From: Hypoxylon rubiginosum
Lineage: Eukaryota > Ascomycota > Sordariomycetes > Xylariales > Hypoxylaceae
Length of the DNA stretch: 64,000 bases
Reading direction: 5' to 3'
NCBI GenBank assembly: GCA_902806565.1
Contig: CADCXA010000035.1
Span: 1 to 64,000, forward strand
Below, in pieces: positions 15,111 to 27,556 of this stretch. Each line of letters begins with the position of its first letter. Positions within the stretch are counted from its first letter, which is position 1. Made by a program: the position numbers and the translations under genes. The notes under the pieces are model-generated. The model did no database searches, was not told the DNA's origin, and worked only from the letters and a program-made list of their open reading frames with translations.

Positions 15111-17956
15111 TATTATTATAAATATTTTATAAATATAATAAACTTAATTTTAAGTTTAAATATAATTATTATTAATTTATATATTTTTTATAATTTAAAT
15201 TAATAAAATATATTAATTTATTAAAAACTTAATATATTTATATAATATAAAAATTATATATATTATAATTTTAATTTATTTTATAAATTTAATAGGTTTA
15301 ATAAATTTAATAAACTTAGTATTTTTATTAATTTAACGGTTTAATATAAATTTATAATAAAGTATTTTAAAATAAAAAACTTATTTAATATATATAATCG
15401 ATCGGTTAATTAAATAAACGCAGCTTTTTAAACTACGCTTATATAATATAATTTTATCGATTTTATAATAAATCCGATTATAATAATAAATAATAAAACG
15501 TGTTTTTTATAATAGTTAATATTAGTGTTATTACTTTTAAAAAAGCTAATTATATAACTACTTTATATAAAAGTTAAAAGTAAAATAAGTTTTTTTTATT
15601 TATTATTTTTTATAATAATTTATTTTATTATTTGTTTTTAACTAATAAAAACAACTTATTAATAAACTTATAAAATTAATTAAAACTTATTTATTTTATT
15701 TATATATATTTTAACTAATTTTATTTTATATAATATAAAATTAAAAATTTAAAGTAAATATTAATTAATTTACTTAAATATAAAATTTAAAATTAATTAA
15801 TTATATAGTTATTAAAAATTAAAATATAACTTTTAATATAAAATACCGATTTTTAACTTTTTATAAAAACATTACCTTTTAAATATAAATTTAAATAACT
15901 TCATTAAAATTTAATATAATATTTTATAATAAAAAAATAATAATTAAAATTATTTTAAATATTACTTAAAATAATATTTTTATTTATACGGTATTTTTTA
16001 AATATATAATTTTTTAATTTATTATATATTATTAATTTTATAAATAACTATTTATAAAAGCTTTTTAAAACATTTAAATATTAACTTATAAATAAAAAGA
16101 AAAACTTATTAAATAGATTATTTATTAAGATTTAATAAAACATGTTTTTAATTATAATATTATATGTTTAATTATAAAAAACCTAATAAACTTAAAAAAG
16201 TTTTTAAATAAAAACTAGTTTAAGGTTTTTACTTATTAAAATTTATTTATATATATAAAAATAAGTTATAAAATTAAAGTTATTAAATTTAATAATTTTA
16301 ATTTTAAAACTATAAAATAATATTTTAATATTAAATAAAATAAATATAAATAAATAAGGTTTAAATTAATTTTTAATATAAATAAAAAAAATATTATAAT
16401 TAAATATAATAAAAAAGCCATGTTTTTTTTATATATTTAATTTAATTAATTAACTACGATATTAAAAATCAATAAATTAATTTTAAAAAGTTTAACATTT
16501 AAAAAATTTTTTATAAAAAACTTATAGGATTATTTTTAAACGTTTTTTATTAAATATATAAATATTATAAACTAGTTTTTTAAACTAAATATAATTTTTA
16601 AAAGAAAAAATATATAAATAAATTAGTTTAAAAAATAATTTAAAGTTATAATTAATTAATATTATATAACGTTTAAAAATAATTAAATAAATAATAAAAT
16701 TACTGTTAAATAACTAAAAAACATATTTATTATTAAAATTAAACCCTTATTAAAATTCTTTTATAAAACACACTTATTAATATTTAATAACCACGAAAAT
16801 TATATATTAATTAATATATTAATTTCTTTAGTTTTAAATATTATTTCTTTAATTTTCTTATTTTTTTTTAATTTTTTATATACTAATAAAAGTGGGCCCT
16901 AAAATAAATTTATATTTATTTATTTTTTTAATAATATTTATTTATATTTTTTATTAGTATATATTTTTTATAAATTTTAATTATTAAATAATAATTTTTA
17001 TAACGTTTTAAAGTTTATTTATTATTAAATTTTAAATAAATTATTTATAATAATTAATTTTAATTTTATAAATAAATTTAATTTTTTATATTATTATTTA
17101 AAAGTTAAAATAATTATTTTAATTATAAAAAATAATAAATTTGGTTTTAAAATAATAAAAAATTAATTAATTAATTATTTTAAAGTGTTATAATATTTTA
17201 AAATTTAATTAAATAAAAAAAATATTAAAAAGTTAATTTAATAAAACTTAAATATTTATAATCTTATAATATTAATTTTAACGTTATATATAAAACGTTA
17301 TATTTAGAATTTATTTAAAATATTAAATTTAAGTGTTTATAAAGTATTTAAAAATATAATAAAATTATTTAATTATTAAATAATTAAACTAATTTTTAAA
17401 AATTAAAAGATATTTATATTTAAAATTTAAATTAAATGTAATTAAATTAAAAAATATAAAAAAGTCCTTAATTTTAATAAAAAATTTATTATTATTATTA
17501 AAATATTTATAGTTAATAGTAATATTAATAAATAAGCTGGGATAACTTAATTATTTATTATTATTAAAAATAAAAAAGAAAAGTAAAATTCTAAAAATAT
17601 AAATAAAAAAGATTATATTATTATATATATACTTTTTTAAAATATACGTTTTAACAAAGCAATTTAAACTTTAACTAGATATACTAATTAATTAATTAAT
17701 TTTATTTTTATTTATAGTAATTATATATTTCTATAATTTTTCGTGGATTAATTAAAGCCTTGAGAAATAGGTGGGTTTTGGTTAATTTTGCGGGTTCGCT
17801 GGTGGGTCGTTCTTGCTGGTCAGGGACAGATGGTAAAGGAATGATATCAAAAAATATAATAAGAAAAAGCGACTGTGATCCTTTAGCCTCTTCCAAAACC
17901 GGTTTCCCAAACCATAATTCCCCGCTACGGTAGTTATCAAGGCCGCCTCCTATCCA

Positions 17957-19622
17957 CTACCAAGCACTGTTTGAGTTCCATGATGATTGATGCTGTAGAA
18001 CCTTAGCGTGTTGGTAGCTATGACCCTCCTCAGCGGCAACGATTTCGGTAGTGCGTAGAATTCCCGTCTCGGGATAATCTAGGTGATTGAACATCTGGCC
18101 ATATGCTTCGTCTAGCTGCAGGTTCTTCGCTTCCTCCGAACCGTATTGCCTCATCGACGGCCTGTTGTCATAGTTTGGCTCACACATGCTGTCCAGAGGT
18201 AATCTTTTAACTCCAGAACTCGGCCAACTAGGTCCACTCTCCGAGTTAGTTTTCTTCGAAGGGATTCTCGACCAAGGAGTGAGGACTGCGGGAAACTTGA
18301 TTGACAACCTCGAATCCCTGAAGATCTTGGGGATGGATGGCACGCAGTATATGAGCATCGCGCATGTCAGCTCAGAGATACCCCAAAAAGCCACCGCGTT
18401 GATGTCGTATGTCTTATCAACTGATTTATAGAAAGAAATAGATGAATCCACCCGAAAACCAGCCGAAATAATAGCACTAGAAGTAAGAATTTTATTAGGA
18501 TTTGATGCGGAAGTAAGAGGGAGGAAAGCGGAGTTGAGGAAAGATATTTCGACGGGGGTCTACTTGCAATATTCCCACAAAGAAGATGAAAGCAATGCCA
18601 ATCTTCTTCCTTGTCTTAATCTGCAGCTTCCATACTACTCGTTGTGGTAGTAATAAGATGATGAGATCCGATATGAGGTTGCCGACAGCAGTGGAAATGT
18701 CGATAATCTCCCGATCAGCACTGCACCTGCCAGGTGCTGTTGGATCCCACAACTTTTTGAATGGTTTGCAGGAAGTACAGATAATAATGACTATGATAGA
18801 GTATAGGAGAACATTGATCCATAGTAGAATATGACAAGTCCACTAAGTTCGTGAGCGGTCAGTGGCGTATTCGGCTGAGGCTGAAGTATCCAAGTAACAC
18901 CGTCCCACTAGGATGTGGTGAGGAAATATTGACTCGATCATACTCACGTAGAAGGGACCATTCACTTTACGGGGGACAAATATCCGTACCCATTGGAGAA
19001 TGATGGCAACCTTGAATAGCATGATTCCAACCGAATATAGGATAGAACCAACGTGGACGATCTAAAGAACAAACATGGGTTAGTGAGATACATACAGCTG
19101 TTATGATATAAGCGCCAAAGGGATAAAAATTATAATCAACTCGTACGTAGAACATGTGAGCAATGTCCTTCACTCGCACATCCCATTGGTGCACGAAGTA
19201 CCCAACACCAGTTGAAACCTCGTATATACAGTAGCAAACGCCGACAAGGAGTCCCTAGTAAATCACTATCAGCTTTACTGGAATCGCATCGACATCGGCG
19301 AGGAGTCCTAAAAGTTACATAGCCGGAAAATAAGATGACTGTTTAAAAGTATTAGTGAAAATGTCAACCCGTCAGTAGATATATTATACTTGCAGTCTTC
19401 CAGGTGAACCTTTTTCAGACAACGAAGTTTTGCGTATGCTGCCAGTACGAAGGCTACCGTTGAAACGGACAGACATACGGTGGTAATAGCCAGACCAAGA
19501 GCATTCCGGTTTGGTGGGTTGTCCAGGTTTGGTATTACCCCAGCCGGCGGGACGAGTGCAGGTCCATTGAGGATGGCCTCCTGGGCCGCTTCAGGCAGAA
19601 GGTAAAGTTGGTCTAGGGACAT
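17957..19622 (-). CDS. PTH11/rhodopsin-like fungal 7-TM membrane protein
   Basis: Integral membrane protein of the fungal rhodopsin-like (SAT4/PTH11-type) family, probably in the plasma membrane. The ligand cannot be inferred. ATG at 19,622. Exons that splice in phase: B 19,254-19,147; C 19,061-18,948; D 18,842-18,568; E 18,476-17,957. Seen: N-terminal VPPAGVIPNLDNPPNRN then a TM helix; HQWDVRVKDIAH; IVHVGSILYSVGIM helix with WVRIFVP; a C-K-P-F-x-K-x-W-D motif after TM5; FWGISELTCAML and CVPSIPKI near the end; a polar tail. The last intron uses a GC donor (GCAAGT at 18,567). The exon A/B junction (19,395-19,255) has no phase-matched canonical donor, so this copy may be damaged or contain a microexon. 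It has a paralogue at 63,375. Its 3' end lies about 240 bp from the AT block. Confidence 0.75.
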
Positions 19623-21520
19623 TATTCGAACTTGGGGTTGGGTATTCAGCAGAATGGATACGTCCTAAAAACGGGAGACTCAACATGATCGTTGATGAAC
19701 GATGAGAATTTAAATAATTCTCTGGAAAACAATATTGACGATCTAATTTGGGAACTTAGGTGAAATGGGTGGGGGCCGCTCGATCGACTTCTATCGTACC
19801 AATGGCAAGATGCCGATGAGACGGAATGACAATGTAACACCACCTTACATTGATATGTTGTGCAACATACCCTTTAGTGAGAGAAGCACGAATCACTATC
19901 TTGGTGTATAGTTTACCGGCTTGCCTTTCTTATTGCTTAATATATCGGACAGTGGCTACGATGGTGGCTTTGTTCCAGCGTGAAGACAGGCGTCTACTTC
20001 CCCCCGTATGGAATATATTTCTCTACTATTATTACAGCCGAGTGGCGCTAAGAACAATTATGCCGAAGGCTTAAATTGAACCTAGCTATTCAGCAGAGAG
20101 GTAGGTACACATCAATTCTGATTATAGGAATTAAATGTAATCTGAATTGATTGAGCGAGTCAATCTGCTGAGAAAATGTAATCGTAATGCGTGGCACGGC
20201 CTACCTCCTAGGTTCTCTGCAAGTGTGAAGTCTTGCATGATGTGGTGTGGCAGTGAAAGGAGGAGCTGCATGAGAGTTGATGGAGTGTGAGACCCCCAGA
20301 TGGGGTCTAGATCATCATAGGAGCGATATATTAACGTAGAGGCTCATGTCAAGCAGGCTGTCTTGGTATACAGTGGCAAATATGCAGGCTATACTTAAAA
20401 AGGAGCTAATTAATATCGCAATCCACCAATGGAGTTCAGGTCTCGGTGCATACGTCTGACTGAACCTGCTGCGCCATCAACATCCATTTGTTAGCCGCCC
20501 CCTCCTGCCCAGATGTGACTCTGTTACGAACCAAAAGTTAACTTATTGTAATTTACCTCCTAACTTCGTTATATCACTTCATTACACAGCCGACTTTGAA
20601 CGGCATGTCTACCTAAGGTAGTGAAACGGACAATAAATGGAAAGAAAGGGCGGAAGGCTTCAATAGCTTCTAACCGAGACGAGAGGCAGTAAAATTTTCA
20701 GAGCGTATACATTGATATGAACTGTTCGAAACTTCCAAACAAGTTCATTAAACTGGCATTCAATGTACCTTCTATTGAGAGGGAAGATGGTCAAAGAACT
20801 AACGGCTCAATTGGTATTTTATCGTTGATATAAACAGGCTGTGGGGATGGGGAGGCGCCGTTGAACAACGGTATCGATCACTTGCTGGGAAGCTGTTTTC
20901 ACGATCGTTACGTTGGAATTTATATACCAGGAAGAGGCCAACCAATTTCGTAGCCGCAATACACCCCTTCAGCTCTCCAAATACCAGTACTATGCCACTC
21001 GGGACGCCTCCAAACCTGGGCCTCGATTTCCTAGTGGCATGGTAACACAAGCCCCTTTTTTTGGGCCAGTGAGCCTGCGAGCCAGTTAATAGAGACCACT
21101 TTCACAGTCAAAAGCAACGTAACACCCCCCGGTTTAAAGTAGCGAGAGTTGAAAACATTATTAGGTTTGAAGGCTATTATATATATGATCTGACAGGTAG
21201 CTCTGACAGGTAGCTTTCCTAACAAGTGTATACCCCAGTCCATCCCAGCAAGGACTCGTAGCTGTCCGTCTGTCTTCACCCGTCCTTTCTCCTCTCGAAA
21301 CGTCAACGAAAATAGCAAGTAGCAAGTCATGCCATATCGTCAATCATACGTAGGGCTCGTTAGAACCCGAGGGCTAGGTACCGACCCAATCCTGCCTCCT
21401 TTAGAGATGACGATCCTTCTTCAAGTCGGGAGAAATCTTTTCTACCCGATCGACTCTCTTCTTCTTTTTTCCCCTTTTCTATCCCGGAAATTAGATGTTA
21501 ATGCAGGTTAGAGGTCGGGT
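19623..21520. other. Gene-poor interval
   Basis: Mixed-composition sequence upstream of the PTH11-like gene. Only short, overlapping frames without recognisable motifs occur on both strands. I see no gene here. Confidence 0.6.
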
Positions 21521-21524
21521 TATA

Positions 21525-21597
21525 GGGTAGTTAGTGGGTGGGATATAAGGTAGTTGGTGGGTGGGATATAAGGTAGTTAGGTGGTGGGATATAGGGT
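21525..21597. repeat. Minisatellite, 23-bp unit, ~3 copies
   Basis: GGTAGTTAGTGGGTGGGATA repeats about every 23 bp: near 21,525, 21,549 and 21,572, ending in GATATAGGGTAGGG. The copies differ by one or two bases each. Confidence 0.75.
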
Positions 21598-21839
21598 AGG
21601 GTTCTGACAAAGAACGCCCCAAATTGCCCTACTCGTTACGGCCGCCCTTGTTCTCCCCCAGACGCCGTGACGAAGGAAATACCAACTTTCTTCTCCTTCG
21701 ACTCACTAGCTATAGTAAGCCAGAGTGATACAGAGATAGGAAAGTATACAAGGAGAGAGACGTAACGGGAACGGGAACGGGGCCAGCCCGAAAGTGTCCC
21801 ATAAAGCCCCGCGTCCCCGGCTGGACGCCTCCCTTGTCC

Positions 21840-21985
21840 CTCCACCTTGGACTCTTTGCATCCCTCGGTGCCATTCACCGTTGCCAGCACTTCATCCAGC
21901 GCCAGCGCATCTTTGATTCCGAAGCCCGGCACGGCGCCGTGGTGCGGCTCGCTTGTGTACGCCGCGCCGCCGGCCAGGTATACCT
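21840..21985 (-). pseudogene. Relic of an FAD-dependent (salicylate hydroxylase-like) monooxygenase
   Basis: Reverse-strand translation gives an FAD/hydroxylase-type motif, GGAAYTSEPHHGAVPGFGIK, followed by DALALDEVLATV. It resembles the conserved G-D-A-A-H-x-x-x-P-H-H-G-x-G-x-G-x-x-D-A segment of flavoprotein hydroxylases. The Asp and His expected in the GDAAH part read as G and Y, and I see no N-terminal FAD-binding GxGxxG region in register. It is therefore best read as a decayed fragment. The frame continues for about 100 codons (21,636-21,932) into sequence without family similarity. Confidence 0.5.
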
Positions 21986-22079
21986 AGCTCCATGAACTTC
22001 TGACCGCACTCAACAATACCCGCTGTTTCTTTTCAAACGCCATAACCACCTTCATAGGTTCAGTAATAGAAGGTTGTTG

Positions 22080-23100
22080 CGCTAAGCTGCGTTGAAAAGA
22101 GGAGAGAAGGGTGGTAGGTTGTAGGTTAAAACCTCCTCGTTGAGAGCTTCTATGGAGTTAGTACACCCGCCCTCGTCGAAGGAGCAAGGCAAGGCGGATG
22201 CTGCGAGTGCTGCGAGTGCTGATAATGCTCGCGGATCGCTTGGGGCGATGTTGAGCGGGGGTATGAGGCGGCGAGCTGGCCAAGGCGAGACGGCGCCACG
22301 GGTACTGTAACAGCGCAAGGGTAACGTGTCCGTCGCGGAAGTGAAAGACTCTTCCCACCGCCGCGGGACCATATTCTGCCTTCCGTTTAGTGAGGATGGG
22401 GTTACCCCACTCGCCCTCGCCCAGGGTGGTGCCATGGGCCAGTTGTATCTTGTCGAGGAGGGTCAAGAAGTTGACCTTAGGAGGCGGGCCAGCCGGCGAG
22501 TTAGCCATGGGCTTGGGAACGCAGATAGCCGGGCCTAGAATCCGGTGTCGATTGGCGGTGACCAGTCCACTAGTGATCCTTGCAGTGATGAAGGCACGCG
22601 TTGTCGGTGTGGCCGGGTAACTCGGCTAGGGCCATTAGGTCGAGAATCACCGCGAGGCCACCGCGAGGTCACCGCGCAGGCCCCTGGACGGCACGGCATT
22701 CTCGTCACGGCTCTCATAGCCACGAGGCACGAGAGGGCCAACCTAGTTGGCATTCTTGCCCGCTACCTGTTTCATACCCCCCGGTGCATCACCTTGCTCA
22801 CGCCATCCTCGCCCTGGGTCTACACGGGGTCGGACATCACTGCCATTGATCTCCAGCCAGGGGACGGCCTCACTCTGAGGTCGGACCCCGTGTAAACACA
22901 GGGGTTGAACGGGCCGCAGTCAAAGACCGCGGCGACCTTGTATCGGAGAGCGGGGCGGAAGTCCGTCTCGTTGACTGTACGGCCGATCTTGCCGCGGGGG
23001 AACGAGCCGACCTTTTTCTTCTGCCGGACGCAGAGGGTTCCCTCCGTGGGGCATAGGTTTTGCATTCCGAGACGGAGCCCCCCCCTCCCCCCTTGAAAGG
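22080..23100. other. GC-rich island with unassigned coding-like fragments
   Basis: This stretch is markedly richer in G and C than its surroundings, opposite in character to the AT block. Several open frames overlap on both strands. On the reverse strand, two pieces look protein-like: KVNFLTLLDKIQLAHG then KAEYGPAAVGRVFHFRDGH (about 22,508-22,330), and VGSFPRGKIGRTVNETDFRP then ALRYKVAAVFDCGPFNP (about 23,020-22,900). I do not recognise either. They may be remains of one gene together with the monooxygenase relic next door. Confidence 0.35.
22821..22894. repeat. Inverted repeat in GC-rich island
   Basis: TACACGGGGT at 22,821-22,830 pairs perfectly with ACCCCGTGTA at 22,885-22,894; the arms extend to 13 of 14 bp. 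The loop is about 54 bp. Because of the symmetry, both strands encode VYTGSD...SDPV here. Confidence 0.6.
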
Positions 23101-25770
23101 ACGCAGAGGGTGAGAAGAACTAGCTGAATATCTGGTTAATTAATATCCGAACATAAACTGTGATAAAACTTTAACTGTTTGAATATGGGGAATGCTCACA
23201 GTTATTAGTCTTCATCGGAGCGGGCCCCGCCGTGTTATCATCAGAATTGATGACAACGTAGGCCATTCGCTCACGACTGCGAACAGGGGGAGGGATGGAA
23301 AATGGTGGGTATGACTTGTTCCATGAGCTGCGAAGCTCGAGCATAAAGAAATTTCTTATCGCTCAAGCCTGTCTCTCGATCTTTGTCTGCGGCTCGCTTA
23401 CGTGCGCGAGAGGGTAGAGGGTGACGGGTGGGAGCAGAGGGAGCGGCCGTGGCTCTGGGGCAGACGGCGCGGGAGAAGAGGAATGACCATTGATTTCCGA
23501 CATTCTTAGAAGACTGCGAAGTTTGCAGTCAATTCTCAGAAATTATGTTGTGGTTCTGCAGAAAGGGGGTCCCAACTCTCGATTGCTGTTGCGTTCTACA
23601 CGCCAATGTTAGTCGCAAGAAGAGAACGCAACGAACGAGTACGGAGAGAAATACCTTATGAGCTTCGCTGCTCAGTATTACCCCTAGGGCTTGACTGTTG
23701 TGTCAAGACTCTAGGTAGATGTTTAGAGAAGGTTTTGGAGTATGTAGGGTTTGAAGTGAGTAGATATTTGGAGTGCGTAGGCAGATATTTGAAGGGAGGG
23801 AGTGCGTTAGTCGCTTGTCCGCAGAATTAATATCCCGGTTGCCGTGTTCGATACAGATCTTGGCCCAAGGGACGATTGCGTTTAGAAAAGAGGGCCGAAT
23901 GCTATGGGTTGAACACTGCCTGTAGACAGGAGAGTAGGGGTATGATGAGGATATGCCGACTAAGCGGAGGAGGGAGAACTAACGGAAGGTCTTGTAAGCG
24001 CGTGCTCAGCTGTAAGGGAAAACGTATCTAGAGATTTGATTAAACTGACTGCTTACCTTAGTCCTCTTATTAGTCCGCTCCTCTTCCTACTTTCCGTAGG
24101 AATCCCTAACGGTGCCACATTTTAGAGCTCCCAAGCATTTCGCGGTTGATTGCCAGGAGAAGTTGACACTTGGCTGTCTTCGTTACATTTCCTGTTAGCA
24201 CTTGAATGATTGTTGTTGTTGCCGCTTGAGTTGTTGCTAATTGAGTTGTTGGGCTTTGCCGGGTACCACGGCCTGACTGGCTCCTCTGCTCTAGTATGTC
24301 TCTAGCAGAGGAAGCGCTTCTACGTGAGTACCGCTAAGTTTCCCTCTGCTAGATACACATTTAGGTAGAGTTTTTGAGAAGAGACAGCCAGGTCGTGGTT
24401 GTGAGAGTGACCCGGCTTCAACCACGGAGTGGAGAAGAGGGTCTATCCGGACCCCAATGTATGGGAAGGGGTGTGTTAACTCCAGCTTTCCAAAGTGCAG
24501 AAAGGTCGTCTTGGTTATAGAAAAGGTGGTTGTGTTAGGTTTTTGGCCTTTCAGGCTTTAGCCTCTTAGATGAGGAATTAGCTGGGGGATCTATGTAATA
24601 AGTCAGCGCTTGACTCTGAAGATTCTTATGCCAAACAGCTTTGGTCAAGGAGGGTCAAAGTTTGACATACTAGATTATTAAGTGAAGGGTTATTGACGTA
24701 GTTCTGGAATAGTTAGTATTGCCGAAGTAATTAGTATGTGGAGGTTGAACTTGCTTTGTCGGTAGAGTTGGTATCGACAGGACCACTAGAAGTAGAGGCG
24801 CCGGAAATTCTGTATCTTGTCTCGGTAGTAATTTCTTAGGAGTTGCGAGTCTAGTAGAGATACTAGAAGCTGCCCCATAGTATGGGTCTGGGTATGGTGT
24901 GGAGAATATGGTGTGAATAAATGCCCGGCAGCTCTTGATCCGATGCGAAAGAAACAATGTGAATCTTCTTAGGATTGCAGGGTGTTATCAACTTGTTAAC
25001 TGATAGCAAGTTGACTATTGTTAGCGGGCGAAAAGGGTCTTCGGGTCGATTAGTGTAGTGGCACGGTAGGCGAGTGCAAGGAGTGGGTTGTCAAGGTAGG
25101 AAAGCCACGCAAGGCAGTAACTCGAGTTGATCAGAGTATCCTACTTGTGTGTACGGAGGAGAGGGAGAGAACTATGAAATAGCAGTTATTCATACCTAGG
25201 TACCAAAGCATCATTCTGAAATCAACACCTTTCTGTAGGTGTTGAATTACTTGCCTATTGAAGTACTGGGGGCAATGGTGTAGTTGCTATATAATAGTGT
25301 TGTGAGACAAGGTACGCGCCCGTGATTGGTGTCGACAAAGCTGTCGCAAAAGGTGAAGGCCTGAACTGCAACGCGGAATAATAATACAACTTGTAGGCGA
25401 CAGAGAAAATGTGACAGGTTTAATAGTAGTAGAGATGGTGTAGAAACGTGTGAACGAGATGCATCTTGATGATCATGCAGAGTTCTGTGTAGAAAGGGTG
25501 TTTGAGGACGGAAGATAGAAAAGCGAAAATAAAAAAAGAATTTTGGAAGAGGAACAAGTAAAAAGTTCACAACAAATATTAACCGACCGGTTAATTTTAG
25601 CGGCAATAATATTTACATAACCGAAAGATTGTGCAGAATTATTATGGGAGGGGAGCAACGGGGAGCAACGGATCCCAATAAAAACGAATAATCTTGGGGT
25701 TATTCGGTTTCGACCCAATGACATTGTGCACTTGATTAACGATCGAAGAAGTTGTGAGGAAGTGGTGGTA
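23101..25770. other. Gene-poor interval
   Basis: No frame longer than about 120 codons and no recognisable motif on either strand. It contains T/G-rich imperfect repeats (for example around 23,700-23,800) and one ACCTAGGTACC palindrome near 25,194-25,204. Confidence 0.6.
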
Positions 25771-25774
25771 ATTT

Positions 25775-25913
25775 ACGAGGATACTGCAGTTGAGTTTCGA
25801 GGGTATTGCACGTTAGTTTCGAGGATAATGCAGTTAAGTTACGAGGTACGAGGATAATGCAGTTAAGTTTCGAGGATATTGCACGTTAGTTTCGAGGATA
25901 TTGCAGTTAATGT
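25775..25913. repeat. Minisatellite, 22-bp unit, ~6 copies
   Basis: Units of the form CGAGGATAATGCAGTTAAGTTT repeat six times with a 7-bp interruption after the third. Two subtypes occur, one with GCAGTTAAGTTT and one with GCACGTTAGTTT, in the order A-B-A-(partial)-A-B-A. This suggests growth by duplication of a two- or three-unit block. Confidence 0.85.
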
Positions 25914-26568
25914 CCATACCAAGGTTAAGGCACAGTGGCCCGACAGCTTCAACAACAACATCAAGCCTGTGGCCTTGAAGCAAAATGCAATTGATCTCGA
26001 GATAGAATAATGGTTGTATTACGGCTATAGCTAATTGGGCACAAGAGAGACATGCTGTCGCGTAGGTAGATGGACGCAATGTTTATGCTAACGACTCAGC
26101 GATATGGACGAGACAAAGTTAATTATCTACCAAGATAAGATCCTACAGTGCTCGATGCAATGTGTGTCTATTATTTGAAGAGTAATTCGGATCATAGTGC
26201 TACCATTGAAGGCTTTATTAGACTTATAAGACTTTGGTGTTTATTAGTGGCGGTTCTCGTCCAGGTCTTCAGTTTTGTAACGTGCTGCTCTGCCAAAATG
26301 CTGGGATGACTACGAGACTTGTGCCAATTATTGCGATCCATTTACTTCTAGTACTATATTGCAAGTTCGAGCCAACACGCTTGATTGTTCATCATGTACA
26401 ACTTTGCTCATTTCCATCAGCTAGGTAGTTATGAGTCTCAATATATGCTACGTTCTTCGCGGCTTATTTCGGTAGGATAAAACCCCGACTGCTTCGTGTA
26501 GACCAGACTGCAGGTTGGCCTTCACCAAGACGATCCAATATGTGAGCCAGTTTACGGATTTGCAACTT

Positions 26569-27556
26569 TTAATCGTCGGTCCCTCGGCAGTCCATGAGGC
26601 CGATAATCCAAAGTTCAGTCCAACGAGTTTGCAATGATCGAAAGTGCTTGCAAAGTTGCACGGCATTTAGACGACTCTCGGGTTCTACTACCAACATCTG
26701 CCTCACAATATTCAGAGCCGCTTTGTAGTTCTTGTGCACTTCGCGGCTATCGTCAAGGCCCTGGAGTGCACCCACAACCTCGGGATTCAAGTAAGGCTTC
26801 CCCTGTAGCTTCTGGCACCAATAAAGTGGTGAATTATATGGATTATCCAGACTGAACTTATTACGGGCCGTTTCGAATTGTTTCACGGCATCTTGCTCTT
26901 GGATGAGAGTCCAGATTAGGCACTCGAGAAAGATACATCCAAGACTCCAAATATCCTTGGATCGTGAGACCCTTCCTTGAACAACATGCTCTGGAGCGCT
27001 GTAAACTGGGTCTCCGGTTGATGCTTTGCGATTATAGAGCTCCTCGGTGGATTTAACGGCCGTATATTTGACGTCGCCGGATCCGAAGTCGCCTAATTTC
27101 CACACCGGACGGTTTGCTTTGCCGGACTCAAAAAGCAAGATATTTGCTGGTTTGAGATCGTGATGAAACCCGATCCGTCTAGTGGGTAAACTTTCGCCTT
27201 CGGATGAAATGTACTCATGAAGGTATTCGATAGCTTCACAAGTACCCAACATTTGTTCGATAAGCCAGATTCCGATACCGGACATGACGTCGGGAGGTGG
27301 TTTATGTTTGAGGTATTGGTTTAGATCGCAAACTGCAAGTGGAAACAGCATATATGATGCATCTGGAACAGCCCAAGAAGACAGAAGCTGTATGATGTGC
27401 TGATGAGGAACTTTGGGATTTGGGAAGGCAAACCTCGTAGGCTCCGAGGCGAACTCTGAATACTTCTCCCACAGTACCGGACCCAAGGAGATCGTCCCTG
27501 GGATTGAACCTGAATGGAACTAGAAACCCAGGGCATTGTATTTCGATGATAGCCAT
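26569..27556 (-). pseudogene. Protein kinase-like gene with damaged N-lobe
   Basis: Serine/threonine protein kinase fold of a filamentous-fungal type. The reverse frame beginning near 27,486 carries an intact C-lobe: HHDLKPANILLF (catalytic loop, HHD for HRD), KLGDFGSGD (magnesium loop), YSAPEHV (APE) and DIWSLGCIFLE. The ATG at 27,556 starts another frame with the glycine-rich loop LLGSGTVGEVFRV. The two frames overlap in the same DNA, so no single frame links P-loop and C-lobe. The beta-3 lysine (VAIK) and helix-C segment that should lie between them have no room. A deletion plus frameshift is the simplest explanation; I found no clear intron that repairs it. If transcribed it would probably be an inactive kinase. 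Confidence 0.65.

Larger units (their letters stand above)
1..17720. repeat. Extreme AT-rich, RIP-like gene-free block
   Basis: Nearly all bases are A or T, and no reading frame here resembles a protein. The few remaining C and G sit mostly outside CpA/TpG contexts while TpA is abundant. That is the pattern left when RIP converts CpA to TpA on both strands. The block ends sharply near 17,700-17,720, just after a short TTAA run, where normal mixed sequence begins. It probably holds ancient, mutated transposons and may be part of a heterochromatic island, a centromere or a subtelomere; no telomere repeat is visible at the left edge. Repeats that can still be recognised inside it are listed separately. 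The left limit lies outside the window. Confidence 0.93.

Noticed and set aside
1..17720. Mitochondrial DNA or a mitochondrial insertion
   Set aside because: There are no mitochondrial genes, tRNAs or intron ORFs; mitochondrial DNA would keep coding sequence. CpA/TpG depletion fits RIP better.
22545..22895. Forward 116-codon frame ending in TLRSDPV
   Set aside because: It lies in the GC-rich island where frames are open by chance and overlaps an inverted repeat that makes both strands look alike.
25775..25913. CRISPR-like array
   Set aside because: The 22-bp units are directly adjacent without unique spacers, and the host is a eukaryote; it is a minisatellite.
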